In this document: piece by piece, positions 13,304-21,110 of the stretch
How the letters are laid out: each line of letters opens with the position of its first letter
Position numbering within the stretch: position 1 is the stretch's first letter
NCBI GenBank assembly: GCA_009885275.1
Contig: VFKY01000182.1
Span: 1 to 30,577, forward strand
DNA from: Verrucomicrobiota bacterium
GTDB lineage: Bacteria > Verrucomicrobiota > Verrucomicrobiia > Verrucomicrobiales > Verrucomicrobiaceae
Direction of reading: 5' to 3'
DNA: 30,577 nucleotides
Translations under genes and position numbers: made by a program
Notes under the pieces: model-generated
Told to the model about the DNA's origin: nothing
Seen by the model: only the letters and a program-made list of their open reading frames with translations
The model's database searches: none

Positions 13304-15628
13304 CTACAGAAGAGACAAAGCATCCACATCCCAGGTCATGATGACATCTTCAGGGAGTGTCATATTTGCCAAAACCCCCTGAAGATGGGCAACAAGAGGG
13401 CGAACTTTGCTCGTGCGCAAAAGGAGCTGAAATCGAAATTGTCCGTGAGCTTTTTCCAGCGGACTAGGGCAAACTTCACCCATTTGCGCTGTTTCAGGCA
13501 AATCACTTTGTAATCGATTGGCAAAGGTCTGGAGTGTGAATTCTGCATGGTTGGCTACTTTGCCGCGACATCCCATCAAAATGACGTGAGTATAAGGTGG
13601 ATAAGGACCGTGTTTTCGATGTTCTAACTCTTGTTCTGCGTAGCCTTGGTAATCTGCATGCCGAGCAAACTGGATGGCGGGGCTGTGTGGGTTATAGGTT
13701 TGAATATATACCTCCCCCTTGCGTTCCCCTCGTCCTGAACGTCCGGCCACTTGCGTCAATAATTGGAAGGTTCGCTCTGCCGCCCGGAAGTCAGGAAGAT
13801 TCAACGCGAGATCCGCATTAAGCACACCGACGAGTGTGACATTGGGGAAATCTAATCCCTTTGCGATCATTTGGGTGCCAATGAGTAAGTCTAATTTTTG
13901 ACTGCGAAAGGCTTTTAAGGTGTCGCGCAGTTGATTTTTTTTCTGCATGGAATCCGTATCAACACGTGCTATACGAGCGGTTGGGAATACGGTGCGGATG
14001 CTTTCTTCTGCTCTTTCTGTGCCATAGCCAGCAAAGAGAATGGAGGGATCGCCACAAGCTTCACATTTCTTTGGGGGTAATCGCCTCATGCCGCAAACAT
14101 GACAAACCAGTCGGTGATCTTTTTTATGATAAGTCAGTGAGACAGCACATTCGATGCATTTACAGACCGCTCCACATTCCATGCAGGAAAGGGCGGTATT
14201 AAATCCTCGCCGATTTAAGAACAGAATGGTCTGTTCTTGTCGGTCTAGCCTTTGTTGGATGGCGAGGCGAAGTTTTTCACTAAGGATACTGAACCCGTCT
14301 TTCGTCTTTCGTTTTTCCAAGCGCATGTCAACGATACGGATCAGAGGCATTGATTTGCCATCAGTTCGTTTTGTCAGAACTAAGCGATCATATTTGCCCT
14401 CGCATGAGTTTACATAAGTTTCTAGACATGGGGTGGCGCTGCCAAGGAGACAAGGGCATCCCTCGAGCTTTGCTCGTACAACTGCCAAGTCACGAGCATG
14501 ATAGCGCGGCGCTTCTTCTTGCTTGTAGCTAGGCTCATGTTCTTCATCCACAATGATGATGCCAATATTCTCCAGTGGGGCAAAGATGGCACTGCGGGCA
14601 CCGATCACAATATCGGCTCGCCCCTCATGAATTTTATACCACTCGTCGTGACGCTCTCCATCGGAGAGATGGCTATGCAAGACTGCTATGCGTTGTTTTC
14701 TCTCGGCGAACCGACATTTAAAACGCTCGATGGTTTGTGGAGTAAGACTTATTTCCGGCACTAGGACCAGTGCCGTCTTGCCCTTTTCGAGTACACGACC
14801 AATGGCTTGGAGATAGACTTCGGTCTTCCCGCTGCCTGTTACACCATGCAGGAGCATGGGTTTAGCCAGCGTTGGATTCTCAAGAGATTGTAAGACATGG
14901 GCAAATGCGGCACTTTGTTCCTCCGTCAGCGTTAGAGGAGCGGAGGGTAAGAATTCTTCATCCGCAAAGGGATCGCGTTCCACTCGTATTTCACTGCGAG
15001 TGACGAGGCCCTTTTTAGCTAGTATATGAATGACTTGAGTGGCCCTTGGGAGATGCTGCCGTAGAAAACTCAGCGTCGCTTCTCCACCATGCTCTCGCAG
15101 TAACTCAATGATACGAGCTTGAATGGGTGCTGAGCGGCTAAGTTTTTCTATCTCTTCACAATTCAGTGTTTGTCCTAAGGAAATATGGCTGTCAGAAAGA
15201 AAGCTCTCTGGCTTATTCCGCACAGCTTCAGGCAACATGGTCCGTAGCACTTGCCGTACAGGGCATAGATAGTAGGCGGCGATCCATTGAGCGAGCTTAA
15301 GGAGGTTTTCTGTAAACATCGCCTTAGAGCCAATGGCGTCACTGATGGGGCGTAGTTTTTTGAGGTGCGGAGACTCACTAAGAAGTTGTAACACGATGGC
15401 AACAGCTTTGCGGCCTTGTAATGGAACATGCACGCGTGAGCCAAGTTTGATCCGATGGGTTAAGTTTTCCGGTATGAGATAGTCAAGCTCTAGGGATGTC
15501 TCCTCCAGCATGACTCGGACGATGGAATTGTGAGTCGTTGTTTGAGCGGTGTTTGCATCCGACAGCTCGCCTGTCATTTCAAAAAGAAATGACTGCGCTG
15601 GAACTGTCTGGGGATCGGCAGAACTCAT
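13304..15628 (-). CDS. priA: Primosomal protein N' (PriA helicase)
   Basis: Superfamily 2 DNA helicase that reloads the replisome at stalled forks. The 774-residue protein has an N-terminal 3'-end/fork-binding domain (SIVRVMLEETSLELDYLIPENL then RIKLGSRVHVPLQGRKAVAIV), the Walker A LLHGVTGSGKTEVYLQAI, the Walker B box IIVDEEHEPSYKQEEAPRYHARDLA, and a zinc-binding insert with eight cysteines (CMECGAVCKCIEC, then CHVCG and CEACGD). GTERAEESIRTVFP and GTQMIAKGLDFPNVTLVGVLNADLALNLPDFRAAERTFQLL are the typical motifs V-VI. The start MSSADPQTV at 15628 keeps the gene clear of the upstream terminator; an upstream start at 15688 would lie inside it. The gene is monocistronic or follows the porin by read-through. 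Confidence 0.96.
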   Translation of the reverse strand: MSSADPQTVPAQSFLFEMTGELSDANTAQTTTHNSIVRVMLEETSLELDYLIPENLTHRIKLGSRVHVPLQGRKAVAIVLQLLSESPHLKKLRPISDAIGSKAMFTENLLKLAQWIAAYYLCPVRQVLRTMLPEAVRNKPESFLSDSHISLGQTLNCEEIEKLSRSAPIQARIIELLREHGGEATLSFLRQHLPRATQVIHILAKKGLVTRSEIRVERDPFADEEFLPSAPLTLTEEQSAAFAHVLQSLENPTLAKPMLLHGVTGSGKTEVYLQAIGRVLEKGKTALVLVPEISLTPQTIERFKCRFAERKQRIAVLHSHLSDGERHDEWYKIHEGRADIVIGARSAIFAPLENIGIIIVDEEHEPSYKQEEAPRYHARDLAVVRAKLEGCPCLLGSATPCLETYVNSCEGKYDRLVLTKRTDGKSMPLIRIVDMRLEKRKTKDGFSILSEKLRLAIQQRLDRQEQTILFLNRRGFNTALSCMECGAVCKCIECAVSLTYHKKDHRLVCHVCGMRRLPPKKCEACGDPSILFAGYGTERAEESIRTVFPTARIARVDTDSMQKKNQLRDTLKAFRSQKLDLLIGTQMIAKGLDFPNVTLVGVLNADLALNLPDFRAAERTFQLLTQVAGRSGRGERKGEVYIQTYNPHSPAIQFARHADYQGYAEQELEHRKHGPYPPYTHVILMGCRGKVANHAEFTLQTFANRLQSDLPETAQMGEVCPSPLEKAHGQFRFQLLLRTSKVRPLVAHLQGVLANMTLPEDVIMTWDVDALSLL

Positions 15629-15670
15629 GGTAGTGGCAGCATAAGAGCAGTCTTCGTCATTGAAACAAAA

Positions 15671-15698
15671 AAGCCTTCCGGCTTGCACCGGAAGGCTT
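15671..15698 (-). terminator. Rho-independent terminator of the TorF-like gene
   Basis: A perfect 11-bp stem AAGCCTTCCGG/CCGGAAGGCTT with a 6-nt loop, followed on the minus strand by TTTTGTTT. It is 31 bp beyond the porin stop. This is the strongest terminator in the window. Confidence 0.9.
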
Positions 15699-15729
15699 GG
15701 GGTAATATTGGTTTTAATCCAATATCAAA

Positions 15730-16485
15730 TTAGAAGCTAACGCTGAGGCTAATTCCACCGTATACGCGGCTTTCTTCACCGAGGCCATCAAGTGCATCGA
15801 TAGGGAAGTTTCCAGCAATGTATGGAGTAAGTGTAGCGGACTTCGTCAACTTGATAGGAGCTGAGAGTTGGAGCTTCACGTGGTTGAAACCACTAACGCC
15901 GTAGTAGCTGTCTGCATAAGAGATGAGAGCAGCAGGAATAAGGCTGATGCGATCATTAACTGCGAAGGTATGTGACACACCGGTTTCGATGTAGAATCCA
16001 TCAGCAGCGAAGTCATAATAAGCACCACCCACAAGGTCAACTGGACCTACTGGTACTGCAAGGAGGAGACCGATTTCATCGATATCTTCAAGCACACTTC
16101 CGTCACCATAGAAGAAGTAATGTTGATACTTCAAACCGACGGTGGCTGCTCCAACCTTTGCCATGAGGGCCGCATAGAGATCAAGCTCTTGGTAAGAACC
16201 ACCGAGAACGAATGAATCGTCAGCAGAAGAACCGTACCACGCACCAGCATTAATGGAAAGCATGTCATTGATGGCGAAGTTGCCGTCAACCGCTGCTGTT
16301 ACAAGGTTGTCAGCGAAGTTAACACCACGATAAACGTAGTTGGTGTCATATCCGATGGTGGAGGTGATGCCAAGGGGCTCTTCTGCTGCTTGAACAGGGA
16401 TAGGAGCTTTGGGGGCAGTGCCAGCAAATGCGGAAACCGCAAAGGCTGCGCTAAGGATAGTTGTGAGCAAGGATTTGATTTTCAT
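15730..16485 (-). CDS. TorF-like outer-membrane beta-barrel protein
   Basis: A 251-residue protein with a clear signal peptide, MKIKSLLTTILSAAFAVSAFA, cleaved about residue 22. The mature part is rich in Gly, Tyr and alternating hydrophobics with no Cys, and ends SLSVSF, the terminal Phe expected for BAM-dependent barrels. STIGYDTNYVYRGVNFAD near its start matches the S.(S)xYVxRG motif of the TorF/Gcw_chp putative porins (TIGR02001-like). LDLYAALMAKVGAATVGLKYQHYFF and YYDFAADGFYIETGVSHTF look like paired strands. Its substrate is unknown. A good promoter and strong terminator make it a stand-alone and probably well expressed gene. Confidence 0.8.
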   Translation of the reverse strand: MKIKSLLTTILSAAFAVSAFAGTAPKAPIPVQAAEEPLGITSTIGYDTNYVYRGVNFADNLVTAAVDGNFAINDMLSINAGAWYGSSADDSFVLGGSYQELDLYAALMAKVGAATVGLKYQHYFFYGDGSVLEDIDEIGLLLAVPVGPVDLVGGAYYDFAADGFYIETGVSHTFAVNDRISLIPAALISYADSYYGVSGFNHVKLQLSAPIKLTKSATLTPYIAGNFPIDALDGLGEESRVYGGISLSVSF

Positions 16486-16524
16486 GCAGTTTTACTTGTG
16501 TTGTTGTTGTGGTAGTTATGTCTG

Positions 16525-16553
16525 ATTATCGAATAAGTGTCTGTATATGTCAG
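16525..16553 (-). promoter_or_regulatory. Sigma-70-type promoter of the TorF-like gene
   Basis: On the minus strand CTGACA (5 of 6 against TTGACA) and GATAAT (5 of 6 against TATAAT) are spaced by 17 bp. A start near 16518 would give a leader of about 30 nt before the ATG at 16485. No Shine-Dalgarno is visible in the leader. Confidence 0.6.
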
Positions 16554-16654
16554 ATGCTTGAGTGACAAATTCACACACTAATTTTGCCGATTTTGAAAAA
16601 CTAGCACCAAACATTCAGATGGCTAGTGTTTTTATCACTTTTTAACATAAATTC

Positions 16655-16668
16655 ATGATTATAATCAT
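16655..16668. promoter_or_regulatory. Perfect 14-bp palindrome, possible operator
   Basis: ATGATTATAATCAT is its own reverse complement, set in AT-rich DNA about 100 bp upstream of the TorF-like promoter. The size and AT-rich half sites recall Fur/Zur/PerR-type boxes, but it does not match a Fur 19-mer exactly. No regulator gene is adjacent. Confidence 0.4.
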
Positions 16669-16731
16669 CATAATGTGAGATGCAAATTGCTCACAATGAA
16701 CACCATATGTTTATTTAACTTTTGTTTATTA

Positions 16732-16758
16732 AAGCTGAAGCGGATTACCCTTCAGCTT
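16732..16758 (-). terminator. Probable terminator of the zinc-ribbon gene
   Basis: The 9-bp arms AAGCTGAAG (16732-16740) and CTTCAGCTT (16750-16758) pair across a 9-nt loop. The minus-strand continuation TTAATAAAC is only partly U-rich, so it may be weak. It is 22 bp beyond the stop of the gene at 16781. Confidence 0.6.
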
Positions 16759-16780
16759 ACTTTAAAGTGTCTATCGTGAA

Positions 16781-17017
16781 TTAAGCGAGATCAGTGGACA
16801 GTACGGAGTTTGCTTCTCTCTTCGCGAGAAGCTTCGCCTGCTTAATTACTCCCGCTGCTTTTTCATCGAAATTGTAGGCATGGCAACTCGGGCAACTGGC
16901 CGTTCGCGCGGTCACTATGGAACCGCACCCTTCGCAGACCTTATAGTCTTCAGGTTGCTCGATGATCTTTTCAGCTTGTTTAATGCGTTCTTGGTGTTGG
17001 TCGCTTTTGACGCTCAT
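16781..17017 (-). CDS. Small zinc-ribbon protein
   Basis: A 78-residue protein with two CxxC knuckles, VCEGCGSIVTARTASCPSCHAYNFD, spaced 12 residues apart as in a rubredoxin-like or treble-clef zinc ribbon. The N-terminus (QHQERIKQAEKIIEQPEDYK) and C-terminus (AAGVIKQAKLLAKREANSVL) are helical and charged. It would be a cytoplasmic nucleic-acid or protein adaptor; the exact role is not known to me. It has its own terminator and lies downstream of rpsT, which is separately terminated. Confidence 0.75.
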   Translation of the reverse strand: MSVKSDQHQERIKQAEKIIEQPEDYKVCEGCGSIVTARTASCPSCHAYNFDEKAAGVIKQAKLLAKREANSVLSTDLA

Positions 17018-17095
17018 GAGTGATTATATTTAGTATAGAAGGATTTAGAAATAATACGCATGAAAATGGCGAACGTCGACATTGGACAAAAAAAT

Positions 17096-17115
17096 GGCGC
17101 GGAAATTTCCGCGCC
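17096..17115 (-). terminator. Rho-independent terminator of rpsT
   Basis: A perfect 20-bp palindrome with stem GGCGCGGA/TCCGCGCC and an AATT loop. On the minus strand it is followed by ATTTTTTTG. It lies 26 bp after the rpsT stop. Confidence 0.88.
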
Positions 17116-17141
17116 GTTAATGTCAAAAATAGGGGCTTAAC

Positions 17142-17408
17142 TTATTTGCCGATCTTGGCAATCTGAGCTGCAACGCGGCTTTTGAGGCGGGATGCTGTGT
17201 TCTTATGGAGCGTACTTACTTTAGCGGCCTTGTCGGCGGCTGATGCAAATTCGTTGTAGGCAGTTTGTGCTGCGGTGGCATCGCCAGCCGAGACGGCTGT
17301 CAAAACTTTTTTACGCAACGTGCGAATACGGCTCTTTTTAGCTTGGTTCAACGCAGTGCGCTTTTCAGTTCTGCGAATGTCTTTCTTGGAGGAGCGAATA
17401 TTGGCCAT
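17142..17408 (-). CDS. rpsT: Ribosomal protein bS20
   Basis: Small-subunit protein that binds 16S rRNA early in assembly. The 88-residue basic protein is typical: MANIRSSKKDIRRTEKRTALNQAKKSR at the start (family ANxxSAKKxxRxxxKR), the central RTLRKKVLTAVSAGD, and the conserved end KAAKVSTLHKNTASRLKSRVAAQIAKI. The gene is a single transcription unit with a promoter at 17437-17465 and the palindromic terminator at 17096-17115. The short leader leaves little room for autoregulation of the E. coli kind. Confidence 0.97.
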   Translation of the reverse strand: MANIRSSKKDIRRTEKRTALNQAKKSRIRTLRKKVLTAVSAGDATAAQTAYNEFASAADKAAKVSTLHKNTASRLKSRVAAQIAKIGK

Positions 17409-17436
17409 ATGCGTGTATACTGTTTTAAGGGCGGTT

Positions 17437-17465
17437 TTACTAAGTCACAGAGGTGTAGTTGTCAA
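17437..17465 (-). promoter_or_regulatory. Sigma-70-type promoter of rpsT
   Basis: On the minus strand a perfect TTGACA (17465-17460) is followed after 17 bp by TAGTAA (17442-17437), a weaker -10. Initiation near 17430 would leave about 20 nt before the rpsT ATG. Confidence 0.5.
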
Positions 17466-17488
17466 GCTATGGAGAGAAGTATTTCCGC

Positions 17489-17941
17489 CTACTTGTAGCC
17501 AGTAATCATGGCGCAGGTGGTGTCTTTTTGCTTGCCTCCTGATTGACGGATGGTCACGACGTAAACACCGGTGCGCTTTGGCTTAGCTTGTAAGATAAGC
17601 CCCCAACCACCTTCTACAGTCTCCACTTTGCTTTCAATCGGGTTACCTGCCCCATCCAATACATGAGCGGCGATTTGAATTCCGCTATTCTTTGGAACGG
17701 CAACACAGATGCGATATTCGTTACCCTTAAAAAATTGTACGCGCACTGCCTTACCTAGCTCAGGCTTTAATTCCCGAACCCAAATGTCAGCCTGAAAATT
17801 GAAGCCATCCTTTTCATCCTGAGTGGTTAGGCTTAAAACAGCATTTGTTGCGTCCTTTTCATCATCAGCAAATCCCCGCGAAACTAGTCCAAGACACAGA
17901 AAAATAATGCCACAGTTTCTTAGTAGGTGGAGTGCCTGCAT
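17489..17941 (-). CDS. Exported protein of unknown function
   Basis: A 150-residue protein starting MQALHLLRNCGIIFLCLGLVSRGFADD, with a signal peptide probably cleaved after GFA. The mature part looks all-beta: FNFQADIWVRELKPELGKAVRVQFFKGNEYRICVAVPKNSGIQIAAHVLDGAGNPI, then ETVEGGWGLILQAKPKRTGVYVVTIRQ. That layout (N-terminal strands, a DGAGN turn, a closing GVYVVTI strand) recalls bacterial pre-peptidase C-terminal or jelly-roll domains, but I do not recognise the family. The frame opens at 17986; the Met at 17941 gives the cleaner signal peptide. It is divergent from the FHA gene. Confidence 0.7.
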   Translation of the reverse strand: MQALHLLRNCGIIFLCLGLVSRGFADDEKDATNAVLSLTTQDEKDGFNFQADIWVRELKPELGKAVRVQFFKGNEYRICVAVPKNSGIQIAAHVLDGAGNPIESKVETVEGGWGLILQAKPKRTGVYVVTIRQSGGKQKDTTCAMITGYK

Positions 17942-18096
17942 ACGGCCTGATAGATGAAGTCTGGAGAAGATAACGTTCGCTCTCATGTAATTTAGGGATA
18001 TTAAATCGTCCCATTAGTTGCACACTATAAAGAGCGTGCGAAAGTTTGCACTCGATAGTTCAAAGGAATAATAACCCATTTTCATATTTATTAGTC

Positions 18097-18852
18097 ATGG
18101 CGCATATTGTATTCACCCTTGAGGATGGTACGGAAATTGAGACCGAGTTGGATTCGGATGTCATTACCATAGGTCGCCATTCGGATAGCATTGTTGAGCT
18201 TCCCAGCGCCTCTGTCAGTAGCCATCATGCGACCATTAAGCGTCGCAAGGATAGTTTTTATGTGCAAGATCTAGGTACGACCAATGGCACCAAGCTCAAT
18301 GGAGTCGAAGTTGAAGAAGCTAAGTTGGAGGATGGGGATCAGCTTTGCTTTGGAGATATCCCCGCAGTGGTTCATCTAAAGGCTGCGGCAGAGAAAAAAG
18401 AAGCAGTGGTTGCGGCGGCTGTAAAAAAAGAAACTTCTGCGGTTGAAGAGCACGATACCAGCAAAAAAAGTTCAACAAAAAATAGCACTTCTAAGAAGAT
18501 TGTTGCGGCTTCTGGTAATCGTCGCCCCATGCCCATGAAGCGTGGCTCTATTCCTCAATATAAAGAGACGGTAGGTTGTGCCGGTTTCGTGGCTTTCCTT
18601 TCCTTTATAGGTCTAGTGTTTGTGATAGGGCTGCATCTGCGTCATGCAGCTGAGACTGGCGGCTTTTTGACAGGGGATATCCTCAAGAAAATGCGTGATG
18701 GTGTCGGTGAACAAGGTTCGGCTCCAGATACCGATGATAAGGACTCGAAGCCTGTTAAGAAGAAAAAAAATAAAGAAGAAGACTCGAAGCCGCCGGAAAA
18801 TGCGGATAACGCTTCGGCGCCGAATGCTGCCCCAGCAACGGAGGTTAAGTAA
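18097..18852 (+). CDS. Membrane-anchored FHA-domain protein
   Basis: A 251-residue protein. Residues 1-95 are a forkhead-associated domain binding phosphothreonine: VITIGRHSDSIVEL (Arg27), SASVSSHHATI (Ser41/42, His44) and LGTTNGTKLNGVEV (Asn63) are the phosphopeptide-contact positions. Residues 96-155 form an Ala/Lys/Ser linker, 160-181 (GCAGFVAFLSFIGLVFVIGLHL) are one membrane helix, and the rest is a charged, probably extracytoplasmic tail with a KKKKNKEED run. It would report a Ser/Thr kinase signal at the membrane, but no kinase or phosphatase gene is in the window. The ATG at 18097 is preferred to a TTG at 18046. Confidence 0.85.
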   Translation: MAHIVFTLEDGTEIETELDSDVITIGRHSDSIVELPSASVSSHHATIKRRKDSFYVQDLGTTNGTKLNGVEVEEAKLEDGDQLCFGDIPAVVHLKAAAEKKEAVVAAAVKKETSAVEEHDTSKKSSTKNSTSKKIVAASGNRRPMPMKRGSIPQYKETVGCAGFVAFLSFIGLVFVIGLHLRHAAETGGFLTGDILKKMRDGVGEQGSAPDTDDKDSKPVKKKKNKEEDSKPPENADNASAPNAAPATEVK

Positions 18853-18873
18853 GCATCTTAATATCTCGACCAA

Positions 18874-18895
18874 TCTCGACCAAGTCTGGTCGGGA
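18874..18895 (+). terminator. Hairpin after the FHA gene, weak terminator candidate
   Basis: TCTCGACCA and TGGTCGGGA pair over 9 bp (one G-T) around the loop AGTC, 21 bp after the FHA stop. There is no U-run, so termination is uncertain. The left arm is part of a twice-repeated ATCTCGACCA. Confidence 0.35.
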
Positions 18896-18950
18896 TCTCA
18901 AATGACTGGATCTGAGTAAAATTCCGAGATAAGTCTTCGGTATGGAGGAA

Positions 18951-19025
18951 TGGTACGCGGTACAGGTTTCGAACCTGTGACCCCCACCATGTCAAGGTGA
19001 TGCTCTACCACTGAGCTAACCGCGC
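18951..19025 (-). tRNA. tRNA-Val (anticodon GAC)
   Basis: On the minus strand the cloverleaf is complete: acceptor GCGCGGT/ACCGCGT, D arm GCTC-AGTGGTA-GAGC, anticodon arm TCACC-TTGACAT-GGTGG with anticodon GAC (18993-18991), T arm ACAGG-TTCGAAA-CCTGT, discriminator A and an encoded CCA. Anticodon GAC reads GUC/GUU valine codons. Position 1-72 is a G-U pair, the only non-Watson-Crick acceptor pair. Confidence 0.96.
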
Positions 19026-19098
19026 GTGCTAACAAATTCAGGGTGTTTTGATACACTCATGCGGCTCGACTGCAAATGCATTTTTTGAAATGCCGTAA

Positions 19099-20358
19099 TT
19101 ACTCTGACTTGCAGGCCTTTGCTGCTTCTTCCATGACTAGCTCAAAGCTAATTCCACGTAATTGAAATACTCGAAGAATGGTGTCTTCAATCAGGTTATT
19201 GGGGCAGGATGCACCGGCGGTGACTCCGACCGTTACAGGGTCACTGCTTGCGAGCTTATGGGAGTAACTTGTTTTTTCTGCACGTTGGTGAAGATCAAAG
19301 TGCACTATTTCAGAGAAACTTTTCAAGCATTCTGCAGTGCGAATGAAAAAGGTGGGCAGTTGTTTCTCTCCGATTTCAACCAAATGAGTGGTGTTGGAGC
19401 TGTTGTATCCGCCGACGACAAGCAACACATCCAGCGGCTTGCGTAGCATTTCAAAAAGAGAATCCTGCCGTTCCTGCGTTGCCCCGCAGATGGTGTCGAA
19501 TACTTGAAAATTATCCGCAATCGCATTCTCACCATCACGATCTCTGATCGCGCGGAGCACGCGTCGTTGCAGTTCCTCCGTCTCCGATTTTAGCATGGTG
19601 GTTTGATTGGCGACGCCGACGCGCTTGAGGTGCAGGTCGGGATCAAAACCAAGCGAAGCATCTTTGCCGAAACGTTGGAGAAATTCTTCACGATTGCCGC
19701 CGTGACGGATGTAGTCACAGACGTAATCGACATCGCCCAACGTGAGAAGGACAAGAAAATGCCCATCGCCTTTATCGCCAAGCGCCCGGGATGAAGTGGC
19801 GCGTGTTTCTTCATGGGTCGCCTTGCCATGAATGATGGAGGTGAAGCCCTGCTTGGCATAGCCGCGCACACGTTTCCAGACGCTCATGACATCACCACAA
19901 GTAGTGTCCACGACCAAGCAGCCACGCTGACTGATGATTTCCATGAGTCTTGTTTCAGCACCGAAAGCGGGAACGATAACCACGTCAGCAGCTTCCAGTT
20001 TTGCGGCAGCTTCTTCATGCTGATGAATGGGAATACTGATGATGCCCATTTCCGTGAGTTGCCGGTTTACTTCTGGATTGTGGATAATTTCACCAAGGAG
20101 GAAAACTCGGCGATCAGCAAAAACTCTACGTGCGGCATAAGCGAGATCGATGGCTCGTTCAACGCCATAGCAAAATCCAAAGTCTTTTGCGAGACGGATG
20201 GTGGTATTACCCACGGCCATGAATCCCCCGGCCTTACGCAAGTTTTCCACCAAGACGCTGCGGTAGTGGACTTCCACTTCGGCATGAACTCTCTCCATGA
20301 CTTCCGGGGTACGGACATTCACGCGGAGGGGTTTAGCTTTTACGATCTCTGCGGACAT
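19099..20358 (-). CDS. ispH: 4-Hydroxy-3-methylbut-2-enyl diphosphate reductase
   Basis: Last enzyme of the MEP isoprenoid pathway, an Fe-S reductase giving IPP and DMAPP. The three cluster cysteines are seen in KDFGFCYGVERAIDLAYAA, VVDTTCGDVMSVWKRV and VFDTICGATQERQ. Supporting motifs are LLGEIIHNPEVNRQL, IHGKATHEETRATSS, VGGYNSSNTTHLVEI and GVTAGASCPNNLIEDTI. At 419 residues it is the long form found in cyanobacteria, plants and some other phyla, against about 316 in E. coli: about 50 residues precede the core and there is a charged insert (RHGGNREEFLQRFGKDAS). It is 11 bp downstream of the L,D-transpeptidase gene, so the two are probably co-transcribed. Confidence 0.95.
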   Translation of the reverse strand: MSAEIVKAKPLRVNVRTPEVMERVHAEVEVHYRSVLVENLRKAGGFMAVGNTTIRLAKDFGFCYGVERAIDLAYAARRVFADRRVFLLGEIIHNPEVNRQLTEMGIISIPIHQHEEAAAKLEAADVVIVPAFGAETRLMEIISQRGCLVVDTTCGDVMSVWKRVRGYAKQGFTSIIHGKATHEETRATSSRALGDKGDGHFLVLLTLGDVDYVCDYIRHGGNREEFLQRFGKDASLGFDPDLHLKRVGVANQTTMLKSETEELQRRVLRAIRDRDGENAIADNFQVFDTICGATQERQDSLFEMLRKPLDVLLVVGGYNSSNTTHLVEIGEKQLPTFFIRTAECLKSFSEIVHFDLHQRAEKTSYSHKLASSDPVTVGVTAGASCPNNLIEDTILRVFQLRGISFELVMEEAAKACKSE

Positions 20359-20369
20359 AGAGCAAAAGA

Positions 20370-21056
20370 CTAATCGACAAACAGCGGCTTCGTTGGCTTT
20401 TTGAAAGCAGAACTACTGATAAGGACGCTGGCCGGCGGATCAGGCGCGAGATAGTGCTCTGGTCCTGGACGCGTGGCTTTGGCTCCGAGCGTAGCATCTT
20501 CAGGCTGGGTCTCGGCTATGTAGATCGGAGTTCCGGGCTTGGCCAATGCGAAAAACTTGGCGGCGACATTGGGGTGTAATCTCAAGCAACCGTGGGAACG
20601 TGGAATATTCCAAACATAGCCGGAATGAAAACCATAAGCAGGGGAGAACTCGACCCAGTAGGCCATGGGGAAGCCGACGTAGCGGTCTCCACCGTTGACT
20701 TGGGAGCTTTTGGCGGGATAAGCGGTTCCATTGCTGGAGACCCCGAAGCCGTAGCTTCCACTACGCTTATTTTCGATTTTATTATAAACACGAAAGGAGC
20801 CTCGAGGCGTTGGATTCGTAGGGGTGCCGATTGTTGTCGCTGTAACGAGGAGAGGGCGTTGACCTTCCATCACGTATACCATCTGTTTACTGAGGCTTAC
20901 TTTGATGGCGACGTTGTTAGGATTCTTAGGACGGTATGCAGGGACATCGTAATCATCTTGTTTCGTCACTAGAGTCTGACAACTCGTGAGTGCGAGAGAT
21001 GTTGCCGCAAACAGAACTTTTAGCACTGTTTTGTATGTTTGGTTGGAAATACTCAT
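20370..21056 (-). CDS. L,D-transpeptidase lipoprotein (YkuD domain)
   Basis: A 228-residue lipoprotein: the hydrophobic signal VLKVLFAATSLALTSC ends in the lipobox LTSC (Cys26). The YkuD domain follows, from VAIKVSLSKQMVYVMEGQRPLLVTATTIGTP to the catalytic box FHSGYVWNIPRSHGCLRLHP with the invariant SHGC (nucleophile Cys157). Such enzymes make 3-3 peptidoglycan cross-links or attach proteins to the wall. The C-terminal part is Pro-rich and low complexity. The ATG at 21056 is preferred; an upstream ATG at 21077 would add seven polar residues before the signal. Substrate for Lgt encoded at 27473. Possible operon with ispH downstream. Confidence 0.9.
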   Translation of the reverse strand: MSISNQTYKTVLKVLFAATSLALTSCQTLVTKQDDYDVPAYRPKNPNNVAIKVSLSKQMVYVMEGQRPLLVTATTIGTPTNPTPRGSFRVYNKIENKRSGSYGFGVSSNGTAYPAKSSQVNGGDRYVGFPMAYWVEFSPAYGFHSGYVWNIPRSHGCLRLHPNVAAKFFALAKPGTPIYIAETQPEDATLGAKATRPGPEHYLAPDPPASVLISSSAFKKPTKPLFVD

Positions 21057-21110
21057 GGTAGAAGTCTCGTAGCACATATCTAATCTATCACCACCGTTTT
21101 ATCACCTCCT

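Noticed and set aside
21101..21110. AGGAGGTGAT on the minus strand, a full Shine-Dalgarno
   Set aside because: It lies 23 nt before the nearest in-frame start (21077) of the L,D-transpeptidase gene, too far to serve, and the GTG codons in between are out of frame.
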